Shown piece after piece: positions 62,000-64,000 of a stretch of DNA of 64,000 nt. A program made the position numbers and the translations under genes. The notes under the pieces were generated by a model. The model was given only the letters and a program-made list of their open reading frames with translations, made no database searches and was not told where the DNA came from. The stretch covers positions 561,291 through 625,290 of the forward strand of contig DLUH01000001.1 of the NCBI GenBank assembly GCA_002742845.1, read 5' to 3'. Position 1 is the first letter of the stretch, and each line of letters opens with the position of its first letter. Source of the DNA: Sulfurovum sp. UBA12169. GTDB taxonomy: Bacteria; Campylobacterota; Campylobacteria; Campylobacterales; Sulfurovaceae.

Positions 62000-63892
62000 T
62001 CAAACTTTAATGAATTTCTCATACGCCTCGATTGGCTTAGGCTCACCCAGATAATATCCTTGTGCATATTCGATTTCCAACTCTTTGATTTGCTCATAAA
62101 TCATTTCATCGCAGACAAATTCAGCAACCAGTTTGTATTCAAAATCTTTAGCCAATTTTTGGATCGACTGAAGCACGATTTTAGTGCGCCGGAAAGAAGT
62201 ATGAAGCTGAGATATAAGATTTCCGTCTATTTTGATAATATCGATATCCAAATGTATCAAATAATAATAGTTTGCATAGCCGCTTCCAAAATCATCGATG
62301 GCAATTTTGGAACCGTAAGTTTTTAATTGCTGGAAAATCAATGCGACTTTGTCATAATCTTGTATTTCATGATATTCTAAAATCTCAAACGTCAATCGAT
62401 TTGCCACTTCCCTGTTTTTATGGAGATGTTTTGTGATCAGCTTCATCATATCGCTGCTGTACAGATCGTCAAGATCAAGATTGATGCTTACTTGGATATC
62501 TGAAAAAGTATGCAGAGTGCTAAAAACTTCCTCCAACACCAATTTGCTCATTTTGATGTATTGTGTGGTGCCTTTGATCACTTTTAAGAAATGATGAGGC
62601 GTGATCAGTTTTTTGTCATCTTCTTTGTCGATCAATCGCACCAAAGCCTCGTATTTGATGATTTGTTTTGTTTGGGTGCAAACGATGGGCTGATAAAGAC
62701 AGCATACTCTTTTTTCTTCCAGTGCTTCTTTGATATAGTTGATATCGCGGTATCTTAGATCATCGATGCTTTGCAGATCTAAAACGATAAAATTATTTTT
62801 CCCGCCGCTTTTCACCTCAAGAAGCTTTTCATCCAGTATCCTTTGTATAGACAGCAAAGAAGATGCGCCCTTCGGAATAACCATGGCGCTCATGGAGATA
62901 CTCAAAGAAACGATATTATTGCCCGTAAGGTATTTTTTTTCTTTCAGGATTTCAAACAGCTTTTGTGTCACTATCCCGATCTCGATCTCATTTTTTGGCA
63001 CAACGATAAAAAATTCTGTACCCCCTGTTCTTATGAGCTTTGCTTTTAAAGAAAGTTCGGCCAATACGGCCCGGACAAACTCTTTGATGATAGCATCTCC
63101 GGCATCATAACCGTATTTTTCATTGATCTCTTTAAATTCGTCTATATCGATTAGTATCGCATTGTATTCATCCAGTCTATTGCGGTTAAAAAATTCTTCC
63201 AGATAAAGTTTGGTATGTGCGCCCGTTAACATATCGTTTAAAATGCTTTGACGAAATTTATAGTAACGATACGCCATCAATCCCAGCAGCATCATACTCA
63301 CTATCAAAAAAACTTCCATTAAGCCGACAAGCATTTTCAAAGGAGAGTTGAAACTATTTAAATAATCGGCATATTCTTCTGAAAGATCGACAACCAAAAG
63401 TGCTTGCGTTTGCTCGTCTTCAACGATAGGATAAAGCAATGAAAGCCAAATTTTTTGGGTACCTTCCTGCTGTTTGGCTATGCCTGTTTTTTGCGTCTCA
63501 TACACCCGGTCAAATACACTGCTTTGCGGAAAAAAAATAGTTTTATATTCAACCGCATCTTCTTTTGATCCATCCAGCAAGAACCGGTAGTGCCCCTTGC
63601 TATCTTTTTTAAGCACAAAGATATACTGATACTTTTCATTTAAAAAAGCCTGCAGCACATCATTAAGCTGGCCTCTAAGCTTAGGACTGCTTGTGAGAGC
63701 CGACTCGATATGGTTGTTTGTTTTTGCTTGGAGGTACTGAGCTATTTTTTGGACATAATTTTCTGATTTTTGGATCTCGTCTTTTTTAAGTTTTTCTGTA
63801 TTTTCAACAATAGCATACTGCAAATACAAGGCAAAAAGGATAAGCAATCCTATGATGCCAAAAATAATTCGATTAAAGTATGGCTGCTTCAT
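62000..63892 (-). CDS. GGDEF/EAL protein with degenerate GGDEF site
   Basis: A 630-residue inner-membrane cyclic-di-GMP protein. Helices at about 9-28 and 186-210 bound a periplasmic sensor region. The GGDEF domain (about 215-370) has GGTEF at 290-294, lacking the catalytic acid, so cyclase activity is unlikely. The EAL domain keeps E415-A-L, the Asn in VSINLD, FEILE, IDDFGSG, the Lys in IIKIDG and AQGYYLG, so phosphodiesterase activity is plausible, with FVCDE where VE is usual. The ATG overlaps the preceding gene's stop (ATGA). Confidence 0.9.
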   Translation of the reverse strand: MKQPYFNRIIFGIIGLLILFALYLQYAIVENTEKLKKDEIQKSENYVQKIAQYLQAKTNNHIESALTSSPKLRGQLNDVLQAFLNEKYQYIFVLKKDSKGHYRFLLDGSKEDAVEYKTIFFPQSSVFDRVYETQKTGIAKQQEGTQKIWLSLLYPIVEDEQTQALLVVDLSEEYADYLNSFNSPLKMLVGLMEVFLIVSMMLLGLMAYRYYKFRQSILNDMLTGAHTKLYLEEFFNRNRLDEYNAILIDIDEFKEINEKYGYDAGDAIIKEFVRAVLAELSLKAKLIRTGGTEFFIVVPKNEIEIGIVTQKLFEILKEKKYLTGNNIVSLSISMSAMVIPKGASSLLSIQRILDEKLLEVKSGGKNNFIVLDLQSIDDLRYRDINYIKEALEEKRVCCLYQPIVCTQTKQIIKYEALVRLIDKEDDKKLITPHHFLKVIKGTTQYIKMSKLVLEEVFSTLHTFSDIQVSINLDLDDLYSSDMMKLITKHLHKNREVANRLTFEILEYHEIQDYDKVALIFQQLKTYGSKIAIDDFGSGYANYYYLIHLDIDIIKIDGNLISQLHTSFRRTKIVLQSIQKLAKDFEYKLVAEFVCDEMIYEQIKELEIEYAQGYYLGEPKPIEAYEKFIKV

Positions 63893-64000
63893 AGCTCATC
63901 TATGACAAACTGATCATAACGTTTGGGCACGACAATATGGTGTTTATCTAATCTCTTTTTCAAAAATAACAATTGAGACCGTCCTTTTCTCCAGTAAAAC
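63889..64000 (-). CDS. C-terminal end of an incomplete gene
   Basis: The last 36 codons of a gene running in from beyond the window, starting FYWRKGRSQLLFL and ending HHIVVPKRYDQFVIDEL. The TGA overlaps the GGDEF/EAL start, so the two are coupled and the missing gene may encode its signalling partner. The family cannot be named from this fragment. Confidence 0.7.
   Translation of the reverse strand, partial: FYWRKGRSQLLFLKKRLDKHHIVVPKRYDQFVIDEL

Overview
The window looks like chromosomal DNA of a Campylobacterota bacterium, probably a free-living Sulfurovum- or Sulfurimonas-type organism; the genus cannot be fixed from the sequence alone. The evidence is gene order and family type. The run murF - hydrolase ... 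ruvA - murJ - cysS - msbA-like - pyrD - M16 peptidase - dapA - fabL-like matches, from memory, the Campylobacter jejuni Cj0795c-Cj0807 neighbourhood. DUF2018 - polyprenyl synthase - hemA - proS - fxsA - dsb - hemC ... ubiD matches Cj0540-Cj0546. Promoters show the phylum's TGnTATAAT style with no clear -35. DNA is AT-rich, coding is dense, and many genes overlap by ATGA, TGATG or TAATG.

Layout. 1-9.0 kb is an accessory region. It has a zinc-type binding protein behind a near-perfect palindrome, a nitroreductase with an HMA protein, a Na+/K+-ATPase-like P-type pump with a universal stress protein, a truncated second nitroreductase ending at a REP-like hairpin pair, an MBL hydrolase with two start sites, an AI-2E family permease and ChaB. 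9.3-13.9 kb is a probable acquired island: a cluster of eight REP-like palindromes, a two-domain adenine methyltransferase with an AlwI-family endonuclease (type IIS restriction-modification), a truncated integrase and the 3' half of a tRNA. 14-22.2 kb is a minus-strand run: gltB, gltD, a phosphatase, accD, thiE and a small Cys-rich ORF. 22.4-34.4 kb holds recO (apparently an AUA start), VF530, PhnA, TlpA and MoxR genes, a fused TRAP permease, an exported lysozyme-like protein, murF, a hydrolase, a BaiN-type flavoprotein, an NlpC/P60 peptidase and DUF89. 34.4-44.7 kb is the conserved core block of DNA repair, peptidoglycan, lipid, pyrimidine and lysine genes. 44.8-52.2 kb has pgsA and rseP-yggS, separated by a porin, a Fur-boxed feoB-feoA and a second porin. 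52.2-55.2 kb has a PerR/Fur regulator, peroxiredoxin and ubiD. 55.6-62 kb is the hem/proS operon. The window ends in a GGDEF/EAL protein overlapping an incomplete gene.

Functional themes are glutamate synthesis, fatty acid initiation and reduction, cell wall precursor synthesis and flipping, tetrapyrrole and menaquinone synthesis, iron and zinc acquisition, peroxide defence and DNA restriction. The most unusual items are the restriction island whose flanking repeats are rich in GGATC, the pump with Na,K-ATPase-type ligands bracketed by nitroreductase copies, the AUA start of recO, an unlisted 57-residue Cys-rich protein, and the dual-start MBL gene.
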